DNA from: Deminuibacter soli
GTDB taxonomy: Bacteria; Bacteroidota; Bacteroidia; Chitinophagales; Chitinophagaceae
Length of the DNA: 64,000 nucleotides
Assembly: GCF_003412455.1 (NCBI RefSeq)
Contig: NZ_QTJU01000005.1
Location: 62,001-126,000, forward strand
Direction: 5' to 3'
Shown here piece by piece: positions 45,957 to 54,141 of this stretch. Under the pieces are notes generated by a model. The model saw only the letters and a program-made list of their open reading frames with translations, was not told the DNA's origin and did not search any database. A program made the position numbers and the translations under genes. Position 1 is the first letter of the stretch. Each line of letters begins with the position of its first letter.

Positions 45957-47291
45957 TCAAACCTCGCCAACTTCCAGCTTGCCTGCCTTAATAGCCCGGC
46001 TGAATTGCTGAAAATCCCGCTCTGTCTGGTCAGCATACAACAGGGCAAAATCACTGATGGCATCATCCAGCGATTCGCTTTTACCCATATACCCGCATAT
46101 AAATGCTACATCTCCTGTTTTGGCATGCGCGCGTGCCAGCATGCGGCCGCAAAGCCGTGCATAGGCAGTGAGCAGTTCTTTATCAAAACTATCGATATCC
46201 GGTGCAATCTTCCGGTCGCGCAGCTGCCGCAGGTAATAGTAACGGCCTTCCGAATCATTACTCCATCCCAGGAACATATCGCTGGCAGCCTGCACCAGGC
46301 GCTGCCCCTGCACCACCCGTTCACCGCTGTGTTTGTACTTGCTGGGTTGCGTAAACGCCTCCAGTACACTTTTGCGTGCTTCCTTAATCTGCAGAAACAA
46401 GGGCTCATGTTTATCATTCATCATCAGGGCAACCATACAGCGGGTGCCCACGCTGCCAATGCCAACTACTTTTAAAGCCAGGTCAACCACCTCGTATTTT
46501 TCAAACAGAAACCGTTTATCATCCTGTATCGTGTTCAGGTAACGCACCATAAACTCGCGTATCCGCAGCATTTCCTTCTTTACATCCAGCGGGTGATAAA
46601 TAAGCGGGTGCTGGTCAGCGATCTCGAAGCTGCCGATTACCTTTTGGGTTATCTTGTTAAACACCTGTTCGTGCGATGCCTTTTCTGCCCGTACAATGGC
46701 CTGTTTCAGGCGGTCCCGCACGCGGTCAGATTTGGCCTGTTCCATCATATCCCGCACATCAAATTTCAGGTACCATAAATCCAGCACACTCATGTTCATA
46801 TACTGGAACATGCTGGTTCTGTACGATTGGGCTACGGTAAAAGCCAGCCCTTTTGCGTCTGACGCCTTCATTTGTTTATCACGCGCAGCCAGCACAAAAC
46901 TCGTGGCCAGCCGCTTTAAATCCCATTCCCATGGTGCCGGGTGCGTTTCATCGAAATCATTTGCATCAAAAATCAGGGAACGCTCCGGTGTGGCATAACC
47001 GCCAAAATTCATTAAATGACAATCACCAATACACTGTACCTGCATGTTTGTATGTGGCATGCCGGACAAATCATGCGCCATAATCAGCGCATTGCCACGG
47101 TAAAAAGTAAAAGGCGACTGGTTCATACGCGCATGCCGGATAGGAATGAGCTGCTGCACACGATCGTAGTTAGACGCATTGATAAAATCCAGCACAGCCG
47201 GCCGTTTCTTATCCGCCTGCCACAATGCATGTGATTTCCGCGGCAGCTGCTCGCGAAACTTCTTCCCTTCCGCCATTTTACTGGTATCCAT
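45957..47291 (-). CDS. DUF2252 family protein
   Basis: 444 residues from the ATG at 47291; a frame to 47576 runs through the promoter and is Cys-rich non-coding-like. The kinase-like DUF2252 pattern is clear: RMNQSPFTFYRGNALIMAHD, then CIGDCHLMNFGGYATPERSL, IFDANDFDETHPAPWEWDLK and VGIGSVGTRCMVALM. The C-terminus has ILARAHAKTGDVAFICGYMG. The family is cytosolic and uncharacterised, with an aminoglycoside-phosphotransferase-like fold. It lies after the Bat operon on the same strand but has its own GTTAC-box promoter and a hairpin in the leader. Confidence 0.88.
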   Translation of the reverse strand: MDTSKMAEGKKFREQLPRKSHALWQADKKRPAVLDFINASNYDRVQQLIPIRHARMNQSPFTFYRGNALIMAHDLSGMPHTNMQVQCIGDCHLMNFGGYATPERSLIFDANDFDETHPAPWEWDLKRLATSFVLAARDKQMKASDAKGLAFTVAQSYRTSMFQYMNMSVLDLWYLKFDVRDMMEQAKSDRVRDRLKQAIVRAEKASHEQVFNKITQKVIGSFEIADQHPLIYHPLDVKKEMLRIREFMVRYLNTIQDDKRFLFEKYEVVDLALKVVGIGSVGTRCMVALMMNDKHEPLFLQIKEARKSVLEAFTQPSKYKHSGERVVQGQRLVQAASDMFLGWSNDSEGRYYYLRQLRDRKIAPDIDSFDKELLTAYARLCGRMLARAHAKTGDVAFICGYMGKSESLDDAISDFALLYADQTERDFQQFSRAIKAGKLEVGEV

Positions 47292-47368
47292 GGAGCGCAA
47301 TGGTTTGATTGTTGAATAGTTTAATGGTTCAATTTGCGGCCTTTGCCGAAAAGATTCCTTTGGAGTAA

Positions 47369-47402
47369 TAAAAACAGTTCCCTGCTTCAAAAAGCAGGGA
47401 AC
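47369..47402 (-). terminator. terminator of the Bat operon / leader hairpin of DUF2252
   Basis: A perfect 11-bp stem, GTTCCCTGCTT with AAGCAGGGAAC, and a 4-base loop; the minus strand continues TGTTTTTATT. It stops transcripts arriving from BatD (stop at 47519). However, it also lies downstream of the DUF2252 promoter at 47444, so it sits in that gene's leader and could act as an attenuator. Confidence 0.7.
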
Positions 47403-47443
47403 ACAACTACTGCTGCTTGAAATGAAACAATCGACTACTATAT

Positions 47444-47513
47444 TAAAATTACATTCACTTGTACATTCAATGGTGATTGTAACGGTTACGGCAGGCATTC
47501 CTGTAACGGTCTC
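47444..47513 (-). promoter_or_regulatory. GTTAC-box promoter of DUF2252, double box
   Basis: Minus strand: GAGACCGTTACA (47502-47513) and GTAACCGTTACA (47478-47489), 24 bases start to start, then 26 bases and TAATTTTA (47444-47451). Two direct copies with this pitch resemble sites bound by tandem regulator dimers. The start codon is about 150 bases beyond. Confidence 0.6.
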
Positions 47514-47518
47514 CCCCG

Positions 47519-48874
47519 CTATGCATCCGGCCACAACTGTTGCTGCAATGCAATCACCTGTTTGGTTTCTGTGCACGTTTTGCGCTGCGCCTTACGGTAA
47601 TGCCGCAACCTTTTCTTAAAGGCCGTACCTGCTTTCGCAGCCACTGTATTGTTGTGGTATACCTCATGAAAATAAGTATGCATCTCCTGCTGCAGCTGCT
47701 GCTCCGCTGCAGGCAAAGTGCTGGTAAAAGCAGCCTCCCGGTTAATACCCGACCTATCCCACCAATGATACAAATTGCGCAGCAATACCGGCAATTGCAA
47801 TGGTGACAACAATAACTTCCTGAACCAGTGCGCCTCGCTTTGCAATACCCGTTTGCGCCATTGTACTGCCCACCTGTATAAACGCAGCAGCAGCAATACC
47901 AGCCAATACAACAATAACACAGCGCCGGCAGCAATGCATGCAAACCAGTACCAGGGCATGCCCATGATCTGTAGCGGGCCTTTGTGTACAGCTGCAACGG
48001 GTGCCTGCGTTACCCCTGCATTCAAACTGTCTTTCAGCGTGGTTAATATACCCAGGTTGGGATTGGGTTGTACCTGCACATTCACCACACCGGTGGTTTT
48101 GCGGTATACTTTACCTGAATAGGGATTCCACCAGGTAATGGTTTTTGCAGGAAACCGGAACGCGCCTTCTTTCTCCAGCAGGTAGGTAAATGTTTGCTTG
48201 CGTATGCCATTGGCATCATAATCGTCACGCGTATCTTCCAGCACTGCATCGGCTATATAGGTGCTTGCCCAGTCAAGTGTATCACGGGCAGCAGCCGGTA
48301 TAAACTGGGGTAAGGTTCCTTTGGCATTGATGGTCACCGTTCGTTTCACCACATCTCCCACTTTCAGGTGACTGAGTGATTTATCCCAGTCCTCCGAGAT
48401 AAACACATTCTTCGCCACAAACCAATCAGCCCCGGTAAATGAAGGCGGGTTGGGTTTTACAATAAAGGACTGCGGTGCGGATGCCAGCGTTATTTTCTTA
48501 CTCGTGCTCTGCCCTTCCGGTGGTGTTTGCGCTACAATGCGGATAGCGGGTATCGTGAATTTGCCTGCCTTGTACGGGAACACGATAAAGTAGAATTGTA
48601 TGCCTGCATATTGTTTGCCGCTGCGTGTAAACATGCCCGGCTGTGTTCTGTCGAACGGGAGAATAAACGCATCGGGTATCTGTATATTGTCAAAATCAAG
48701 CGGCGCGGTAAACCAGGTGGCCGTATATACCGTGAACGTAACTTTAAAGGGTTGTTGTGCATATACACTTTGCCTGTCCATTTGTGTTTGCACAAAACAA
48801 TGCACCTGCGCCTGCAACAGTCCCGCGGGCAGCAACAACAACAGCAGGCGCAGTATGGCAGCTGGCTTTACCAT
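47519..48874 (-). CDS. BatD-like protein
   Basis: 451 residues: signal peptide (ends LLQAQV), beta-sandwich repeats on the periplasmic side (YAQQPFKVTFTVYTATWF, QYAGIQFYFIVFPYKAGKFT, VGDVVKRTVTINAKGTLPQF), a membrane helix at about 318-342 (WFACIAAGAVLLLYWLVLLL) and a basic cytoplasmic tail. It matches BatD of the Bacteroides aerotolerance operon. It starts 7 bases inside the end of the BatB/C gene, so it is translationally coupled. It is the last gene of the operon. Confidence 0.85.
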   Translation of the reverse strand: MVKPAAILRLLLLLLPAGLLQAQVHCFVQTQMDRQSVYAQQPFKVTFTVYTATWFTAPLDFDNIQIPDAFILPFDRTQPGMFTRSGKQYAGIQFYFIVFPYKAGKFTIPAIRIVAQTPPEGQSTSKKITLASAPQSFIVKPNPPSFTGADWFVAKNVFISEDWDKSLSHLKVGDVVKRTVTINAKGTLPQFIPAAARDTLDWASTYIADAVLEDTRDDYDANGIRKQTFTYLLEKEGAFRFPAKTITWWNPYSGKVYRKTTGVVNVQVQPNPNLGILTTLKDSLNAGVTQAPVAAVHKGPLQIMGMPWYWFACIAAGAVLLLYWLVLLLLRLYRWAVQWRKRVLQSEAHWFRKLLLSPLQLPVLLRNLYHWWDRSGINREAAFTSTLPAAEQQLQQEMHTYFHEVYHNNTVAAKAGTAFKKRLRHYRKAQRKTCTETKQVIALQQQLWPDA

Positions 48875-50625
48875 GGTTCTTTCTGTTTTACAGGATGTTT
48901 GCCCGAACGTTTCTGTTGCAGCAGAAAGCGCCTGTGCAGGAATTCAGCGGGGTCTGCCACGGCTCTCTTCAGCAATATATTGCCTGCCAGCGATGCGCCC
49001 TGGTTGCTTTTTTCATCGGGTTGCGGGGCCTGGGCTTCCTTGCCGCGGTGTATGTTCGATTGTACTTCATCACTCATGCGATCGCCGTGTTTGGGTAATT
49101 GTTTCACCCTGGTGTCTGCGCTCAGCTGTTCATCCTGTGGCGAAGGTTTACGTTCTTTCAGCGGGTCTTTCTTATCATTCTTTTTGTTTTCAGCAAGTGT
49201 CTTTGCTGTTTTGGATACAGAGAGCGGGTCAAAACGGTTCACTGAATCGGCCCGGTGCTGTGCGGTGCTCATCTTCTCCAGGCTTTGCTGTGCACGGCCT
49301 TTCAGCGAGGCATCAAGCAGGATGGCATGCTTAAAAGCATCCTCCGCGTCTGCATACCTACCGGCTTTGGCCAGTGCCAGTCCTTTGTTGTATTGACCGG
49401 CTGCACTGGTATCCAGCGAAAACAAATCAGCCGCAGCATCATAGTCGCCTGCCTTGTAATAGGCTGCAGCTTTGTGGTTGTCGTCTTCAAAATGTTCCGC
49501 TGCCGCAGCATAGTTGCCTGCCTGATACAATAACTGTCCCTGGTAATCTTTGCTATACCACCAGTCAGGATGCCTGCTTTTTACACCACATGAAGTGCAG
49601 ACCAGCAATATAAACGGGATACATACCCACTGCACCGTCCACCCTTTCCTGAACCACAGTGCAGCAATGGCCATGCAGGGTATCAGCAGCAGCCAGCCCA
49701 TATCATCCCATTCCTTTTCGCTTTTGTTGTGTTGTTTTTCAAACACCAGCTTCTGTTTAATGCGTGCCGCAATACCGGTTACATCCGAGTGGTCGAGTGT
49801 TAGCTGTGTAATGGTGATTTTCGGATCCTGTTGCAGGTTTTGCACCACAGCCATGTCCTGTCTGGATAATACATGCTTGTAACCGGGCACAGCCGCACCT
49901 GCTGTACTGCTCAGCAGCAGTATTTCCAGCCGGTGCCGCGTGGTGTTGATCCAGTTGCTGAGCAAGGTGGCCGCTTCATTATCCAGCGCGTCAGTGAGCA
50001 GGAATACCGTACTGGGTGCAGTAACCGGTTGCATCATGGTATCCATCAACGTGATCAGCGCAGGCATATTGGTGCCCTGTACAGGCATTATTTTATTGCT
50101 CAGGCTAATGGCCTGCTGTTTCATGATTTTGTAATCGCTGGTAAACGGCAACACGGGATGTGCTGTTCCGGCAAAGGCAACCAGGCCGGCAGCCGCGCCG
50201 GGGTTGGCATCCAGGAAATCATTGATCTTGAATTTACCGCGTTCCAGTCTGCTGGGCTGCAGATCGGTTGCCAGCATTGATTTGGACAAGTCCAGCGCAA
50301 TCAATACCACGGCGTTTATTTTCTCACCCGGTATGTCTTTCATTTTCCAGGCAGGCCCTGCAATGCCAATGATAGCGGAGCCGATACCCAGCACCAGTGC
50401 CAGCACAGGCAGTATAATGGCCGTTTTGCTGTTGCGTGTAAAAAGATAAGGCTGCAGGGCAGGTGCCACAATACGCCGCCACTTGCGCCGCTCCTTATCC
50501 CCTGCAAACAATAACAATACTACCGCTGCCAGCGGCACAAATAACCACAGGGCTTTGGGCCGCAGAAAATGAAACCGCTGCCAGTCAATTCCCGTGATCA
50601 TATGTGTAAGTTCGCTGATCGACAT
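48868..50625 (-). CDS. BatB-BatC fusion: VWA domain plus TPR
   Basis: 585 residues. Membrane helices lie near 25-42 and 68-92. A von Willebrand A domain starts VVLIALDLSKSMLATDLQPS (MIDAS Asp-x-Ser-x-Ser). A further helix follows near 325. The periplasmic C-terminal third has TPR units (YQAGNYAAAAEHFEDDNHKA, LALAKAGRYADAEDAFKHAI) and a Lys/Glu/Gln-rich tail. Elsewhere these are often two genes, batB and batC; here they form one. It probably binds partner VWA proteins in a membrane complex. Confidence 0.85.
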   Translation of the reverse strand: MSISELTHMITGIDWQRFHFLRPKALWLFVPLAAVVLLLFAGDKERRKWRRIVAPALQPYLFTRNSKTAIILPVLALVLGIGSAIIGIAGPAWKMKDIPGEKINAVVLIALDLSKSMLATDLQPSRLERGKFKINDFLDANPGAAAGLVAFAGTAHPVLPFTSDYKIMKQQAISLSNKIMPVQGTNMPALITLMDTMMQPVTAPSTVFLLTDALDNEAATLLSNWINTTRHRLEILLLSSTAGAAVPGYKHVLSRQDMAVVQNLQQDPKITITQLTLDHSDVTGIAARIKQKLVFEKQHNKSEKEWDDMGWLLLIPCMAIAALWFRKGWTVQWVCIPFILLVCTSCGVKSRHPDWWYSKDYQGQLLYQAGNYAAAAEHFEDDNHKAAAYYKAGDYDAAADLFSLDTSAAGQYNKGLALAKAGRYADAEDAFKHAILLDASLKGRAQQSLEKMSTAQHRADSVNRFDPLSVSKTAKTLAENKKNDKKDPLKERKPSPQDEQLSADTRVKQLPKHGDRMSDEVQSNIHRGKEAQAPQPDEKSNQGASLAGNILLKRAVADPAEFLHRRFLLQQKRSGKHPVKQKEPW

Positions 50626-50651
50626 AGGCCATTAACATTGGGTAATGCGCT

Positions 50652-51635
50652 TTACCGCGCGGGCCTGAAAATGCTGATCACAGCTGCTATCAACAAAAAC
50701 AGCAATGCGAGCAGCACCGTGGCGGCCAGCGGGTAATAATACAATAGTGTAACGGGTTTGTAGGTTTCTTCTTCATACTCCACGGGCTGCAGCTTGTCCA
50801 GTGTGGCGTACACCTGTTTCAGCTGCCCTTCATTCATGGCGTTGAAATATTTGCCGTCAGTAGCTGCGGCAATTTCCCTGAGTGTTTTTTCATCCAGGTC
50901 GTATCCCCCGCTGCCTTTGGCTTTGCCAATGCCCAGTGTATAAATTACGATGGAATCTTTCTTTGCTGCCTGTGCCGCATCCAGTGGCAGTATATCGGTT
51001 CCGGCATCCACACCATCGGTCAGCAGCAATATGTTCTTTTGTTTTACCGTATCCTCTTTAAATACTTTTACGCAGTAGGCAATTGCAGTGCCTATGCTCG
51101 TCATTTGGCCTGCCATGCCTACTTCCGTTTCATCCATCAGCCAGGCAATAGTGGGCAGATCGCGCGTAAGCGGTGCCTGCAGGTAGGCATTGGTGGCAAA
51201 CATTACCAGCCCCATCTGGTCGCTTTTGCGGTTGCGCACAAAATCTTTCATAATCGATTTCACTGCACCCCAGCGGCTCATGCGTTTGCCTTCAATTACC
51301 CAATCGGTTTCTGCCATGCTGAACGAGATATCTGCCGCGATCATAAAACTGCGTACGGTTTTAATTTTCTTCTGCGGCTTGCCCACATAACGCGGGGAAG
51401 ATGCTGCGCAAAGCAAACCGATCCAGCACAACAGCATTGCCAGCCAGGCGGGTATATTGCGGCGCGATACCCAGCCGCGTTTTGTTTTCCTGGTATGACT
51501 TACGGTAGCAGCTGTATCAAAAAAAGGAACGATCAATGCCATACGTCGTTTGCGCATCGCCGGCAACAACAGGTACACCAGCAATGGCAGGGGCAGCAGC
51601 AGGAACACCCATTTATAGGCAATTTCAAAATGCAT
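50652..51635 (-). CDS. BatA-like VWA membrane protein
   Basis: 327 residues. Two N-terminal helices (WVFLLLPLPLLVYLLLPAMR and PAWLAMLLCWIGLLCAASS) flank a basic loop. The VWA domain starts FMIAADISFSMAETDW (MIDAS DISFS) and runs to TLDKLQPVEYEEE. A last helix near 300 anchors the C-terminus. It overlaps the DUF4381 gene by 11 bases. A typical component of MoxR/Bat systems. Confidence 0.88.
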   Translation of the reverse strand: MHFEIAYKWVFLLLPLPLLVYLLLPAMRKRRMALIVPFFDTAATVSHTRKTKRGWVSRRNIPAWLAMLLCWIGLLCAASSPRYVGKPQKKIKTVRSFMIAADISFSMAETDWVIEGKRMSRWGAVKSIMKDFVRNRKSDQMGLVMFATNAYLQAPLTRDLPTIAWLMDETEVGMAGQMTSIGTAIAYCVKVFKEDTVKQKNILLLTDGVDAGTDILPLDAAQAAKKDSIVIYTLGIGKAKGSGGYDLDEKTLREIAAATDGKYFNAMNEGQLKQVYATLDKLQPVEYEEETYKPVTLLYYYPLAATVLLALLFLLIAAVISIFRPAR

Positions 51636-52089
51636 GTCTGTGTGTTTTAATCCACCGCTTTGACTTCAGCACAAATTCCACTGCGCGCGACAAAGGAAGC
51701 GTGCCTGCAGCATACAAATCATGTTGCAGCAATGCACTGTCTGCTGCATCAAAGCAAGGCTTGCGGCAGGTGGTATTCAGCAGCTTTATCCATTCTTCAC
51801 CCTGCACGGCAGCCACACGTTCCCTGCCGTAGTTGCGCATGGCAATGCGTTTCAGCAGCATATTGGCTGCATATACCAGGGCATCCGGTTGCGGCCCGCG
51901 CTGTTCTTCTGCCGCCAGCCACTGCAGTGCTGTTTTGCGGTAATGATTGCGTTTAAGGTAACGTACAATAACCATTGCCAGCAGCATCAGCAATAGCAAT
52001 ACCAGCGCAGCCAGCACATACCAGCCGGGGGCGCCGAATGAAAACCGCACGGGTGCCGGTTCAATCAGTTCACCAAAATCCTGTTGCAT
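51625..52089 (-). CDS. DUF4381 membrane protein
   Basis: 154 residues: short periplasmic head, one helix at about 26-46 (LAALVLLLLMLLAMVIVRYL) and a cytoplasmic helical domain (KTALQWLAAEEQRGPQP, MLLKRIAMRNYGRERVAAVQ, GEEWIKLLN). This is the DUF4381 pattern, always found between DUF58 and VWA genes in these operons. Overlaps with BatA and an 11-base gap to DUF58 show tight coupling. Confidence 0.82.
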   Translation of the reverse strand: MQQDFGELIEPAPVRFSFGAPGWYVLAALVLLLLMLLAMVIVRYLKRNHYRKTALQWLAAEEQRGPQPDALVYAANMLLKRIAMRNYGRERVAAVQGEEWIKLLNTTCRKPCFDAADSALLQHDLYAAGTLPLSRAVEFVLKSKRWIKTHRHAF

Positions 52090-52100
52090 GTATGCAGGTA

Positions 52101-53033
52101 TTACTGCTTAAAATGATGGCTAACCTGGTCTTCTATCGCATATTCCGTACTAAAAAACACCACCGGTATACCATAGTGCCTGAACTCGGCTGTCATGGCT
52201 GTCTGCATCTCCCTGAAATGCGCGGCAAACAGTTTACCCGCATGTCGCTTTTTATTGTTCCAGGTGAGTTGTTTTTTGCCGTCTGTCAATACCAGTCGTC
52301 CATCAGGCAATGCCTGTTCAAACGGGTCGTATACGTGAATCAGTATTACATCGTTGTGATTGCTCAATGCAAGCAGGTGCCGCCTGGTGGTTGCATCCAT
52401 GGCACTAAAATCGCCGATCACGGGTATCACATAATCGTGTGTTACCAGCGACCGGGTAACCTGCAGCATGTTGTTGAGTAAATGGGGATCGCGCTGTACC
52501 TGCTTACGTTGCGGCAACAATGCATTTTGCGCAACAATACATTTCAGGTAGTGCTGTACCAACGCTTTGTTTCGCTTGGGCGGCACATAATCGTAATGCG
52601 ATTCGTTAAAGATGATGCCGCCTGCACGGTCGCCCCGTTTCAGTGTATAGAAAGCGCTGATGGCCGCAACATGCGCAGCGGAAACGGATTTTACATAGCG
52701 CTTCGACCCGAAGAACATGGCGCTGCTCTGGTCAAGCACGATAAAGGTGGGCCGCTCTTTTTCTTCGTTGAATACCTTGGAATGCGTGGTGCCTGTTTTG
52801 GCTGTTACCCGCCAGTCAATATTGCGGATATCATCTCCATAAACATACCGGCGCACTTCTTCAAAATCAAGTCCCCTGCCGCGCAGCTTCGAGGTATGCG
52901 TGCCGGTGAGCAAAGAAAACACGGTATGACCCGGTAACAGGTGCCGCGCCTGTACCAGGTATTCAAACCGCATCAGGTCACTCATCGAGGTGACCACTTC
53001 TGGGGGATAATTATGTGCTGCCGGGTGTTTCAT
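52101..53033 (-). CDS. DUF58 protein
   Basis: 310 residues, soluble. The start is VQARHLLPGHTVFSLLTGTH, then RGLDFEEVRRYVYGDDIRNI, DWRVTAKTGTTHSKVFNEEK and a VWA-like FIVLDQSSAMFFG. This is the standard DUF58 signature (GxDF..R.Y..GDD.R.IDWR). It lies directly after MoxR with an 11-base gap and probably acts as an adaptor between the ATPase and the VWA proteins. Confidence 0.92.
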   Translation of the reverse strand: MKHPAAHNYPPEVVTSMSDLMRFEYLVQARHLLPGHTVFSLLTGTHTSKLRGRGLDFEEVRRYVYGDDIRNIDWRVTAKTGTTHSKVFNEEKERPTFIVLDQSSAMFFGSKRYVKSVSAAHVAAISAFYTLKRGDRAGGIIFNESHYDYVPPKRNKALVQHYLKCIVAQNALLPQRKQVQRDPHLLNNMLQVTRSLVTHDYVIPVIGDFSAMDATTRRHLLALSNHNDVILIHVYDPFEQALPDGRLVLTDGKKQLTWNNKKRHAGKLFAAHFREMQTAMTAEFRHYGIPVVFFSTEYAIEDQVSHHFKQ

Positions 53034-53044
53034 CAGCTTCCGCT

Positions 53045-54004
53045 TCAGGCAACTGCTACCTGTTTCAGCAATTCATTAATTACAGCATTGGCATCAATGC
53101 CATCTGCATTGGCTTCATAACTCAGTATTAACCGGTGCCGCAGCACATCGTGCACGATATAGCGGATGTCATCTGCGGTTACATAATCACGTCCGTCAAG
53201 CCAGGCCGTTACGCGTGCACACTTATCCAGGCTGATGGTGCCGCGCGGACTGGCGCCATAACTGATCCACCGGCGCAGCGTTTCATTGTATTTTTCCGGG
53301 TAACGCGTGGCGCTGATCAAATCAACCATGTATTTTTCCGCAGGGGGTTGTACCTGCACGGCATTGATTTCTTTGCGTGCAGCGAATATCACCTCCTGCG
53401 GAATAACTTCAACATTCGTTGCTGCACCTTTTGTTTCATTCCTTACCAGGTGCAGTATATCCATTTCATGTTCGTAGGATGGATAGCCGATCAGTATCTT
53501 CATCACAAAGCGGTCCAGCTGCGCTTCAGGCAAGGGGTATGTACCCTCCTGCTCTACCGGGTTCTGCGTAGCCAGCACCATAAACAGCGGCTCCATGGCA
53601 TGTGTTTTTCCACCTACTGATACCTGTCTTTCTTCCATGGCTTCCAGCAGGGCAGACTGCACTTTGGCAGGTGCACGGTTTATTTCATCTGCCAGCACCA
53701 GGTTGCTGAAAATAGGCCCCGGCTTAAACATAAACTTATCCGCAGCCTGCGGCTCGTAAATCTCCGTACCGGTAACATCAGACGGTAGCAGATCTGGCGT
53801 AAACTGGATACGGCTTAGTTTACAGTCTAAGTGTTGCGCCAGGCTTTTCACCGCACGTGTTTTAGCCAAACCCGGCAAGCCCTCCAGCAACACATTGCCA
53901 TCTGTGAGCAGCCCTACCAGGATTTTGGTCACCACCTCTTCCTGGCCAATAATGGTTTCACTGATCTGCTGCTTCAGCAACAGCACCTGTTCGCGTGTGG
54001 TCAT
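53045..54004 (-). CDS. MoxR-family AAA+ ATPase
   Basis: 319 residues. Walker A is LLEGLPGLAKTRAVKSLA, Walker B is NLVLADEINRAPAKVQSALL and sensor 1 is LATQNPVEQEGTYPLPEAQL. The Arg finger region is DRFVMKI, and the C-terminal lid is SPRGTISLDKCARVTAWLDG. It is a cytosolic chaperone-like ATPase that remodels VWA-domain partners. It is the first of six tightly packed genes and lies 137 bases after the sulfatase on the same strand. Confidence 0.95.
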   Translation of the reverse strand: MTTREQVLLLKQQISETIIGQEEVVTKILVGLLTDGNVLLEGLPGLAKTRAVKSLAQHLDCKLSRIQFTPDLLPSDVTGTEIYEPQAADKFMFKPGPIFSNLVLADEINRAPAKVQSALLEAMEERQVSVGGKTHAMEPLFMVLATQNPVEQEGTYPLPEAQLDRFVMKILIGYPSYEHEMDILHLVRNETKGAATNVEVIPQEVIFAARKEINAVQVQPPAEKYMVDLISATRYPEKYNETLRRWISYGASPRGTISLDKCARVTAWLDGRDYVTADDIRYIVHDVLRHRLILSYEANADGIDANAVINELLKQVAVA

Positions 54005-54141
54005 AGGCGGACTGCTTGGTAGTTAAGCGCTGTGCGCATGTATGGGTTCAATGGTTTCATTGTTTCATTGTTCCATTGTTTCATTGTTCAATGCCGATTC
54101 GTTAGCCACTGACTGCACCTCACCAGCGATTCATGCATCCA

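Noticed and set aside
48527-49396. 289-codon open frame opposite the BatB/C and BatD genes
   Set aside because: Cys- and Ser-rich shadow translation opposite two clearly coding genes.
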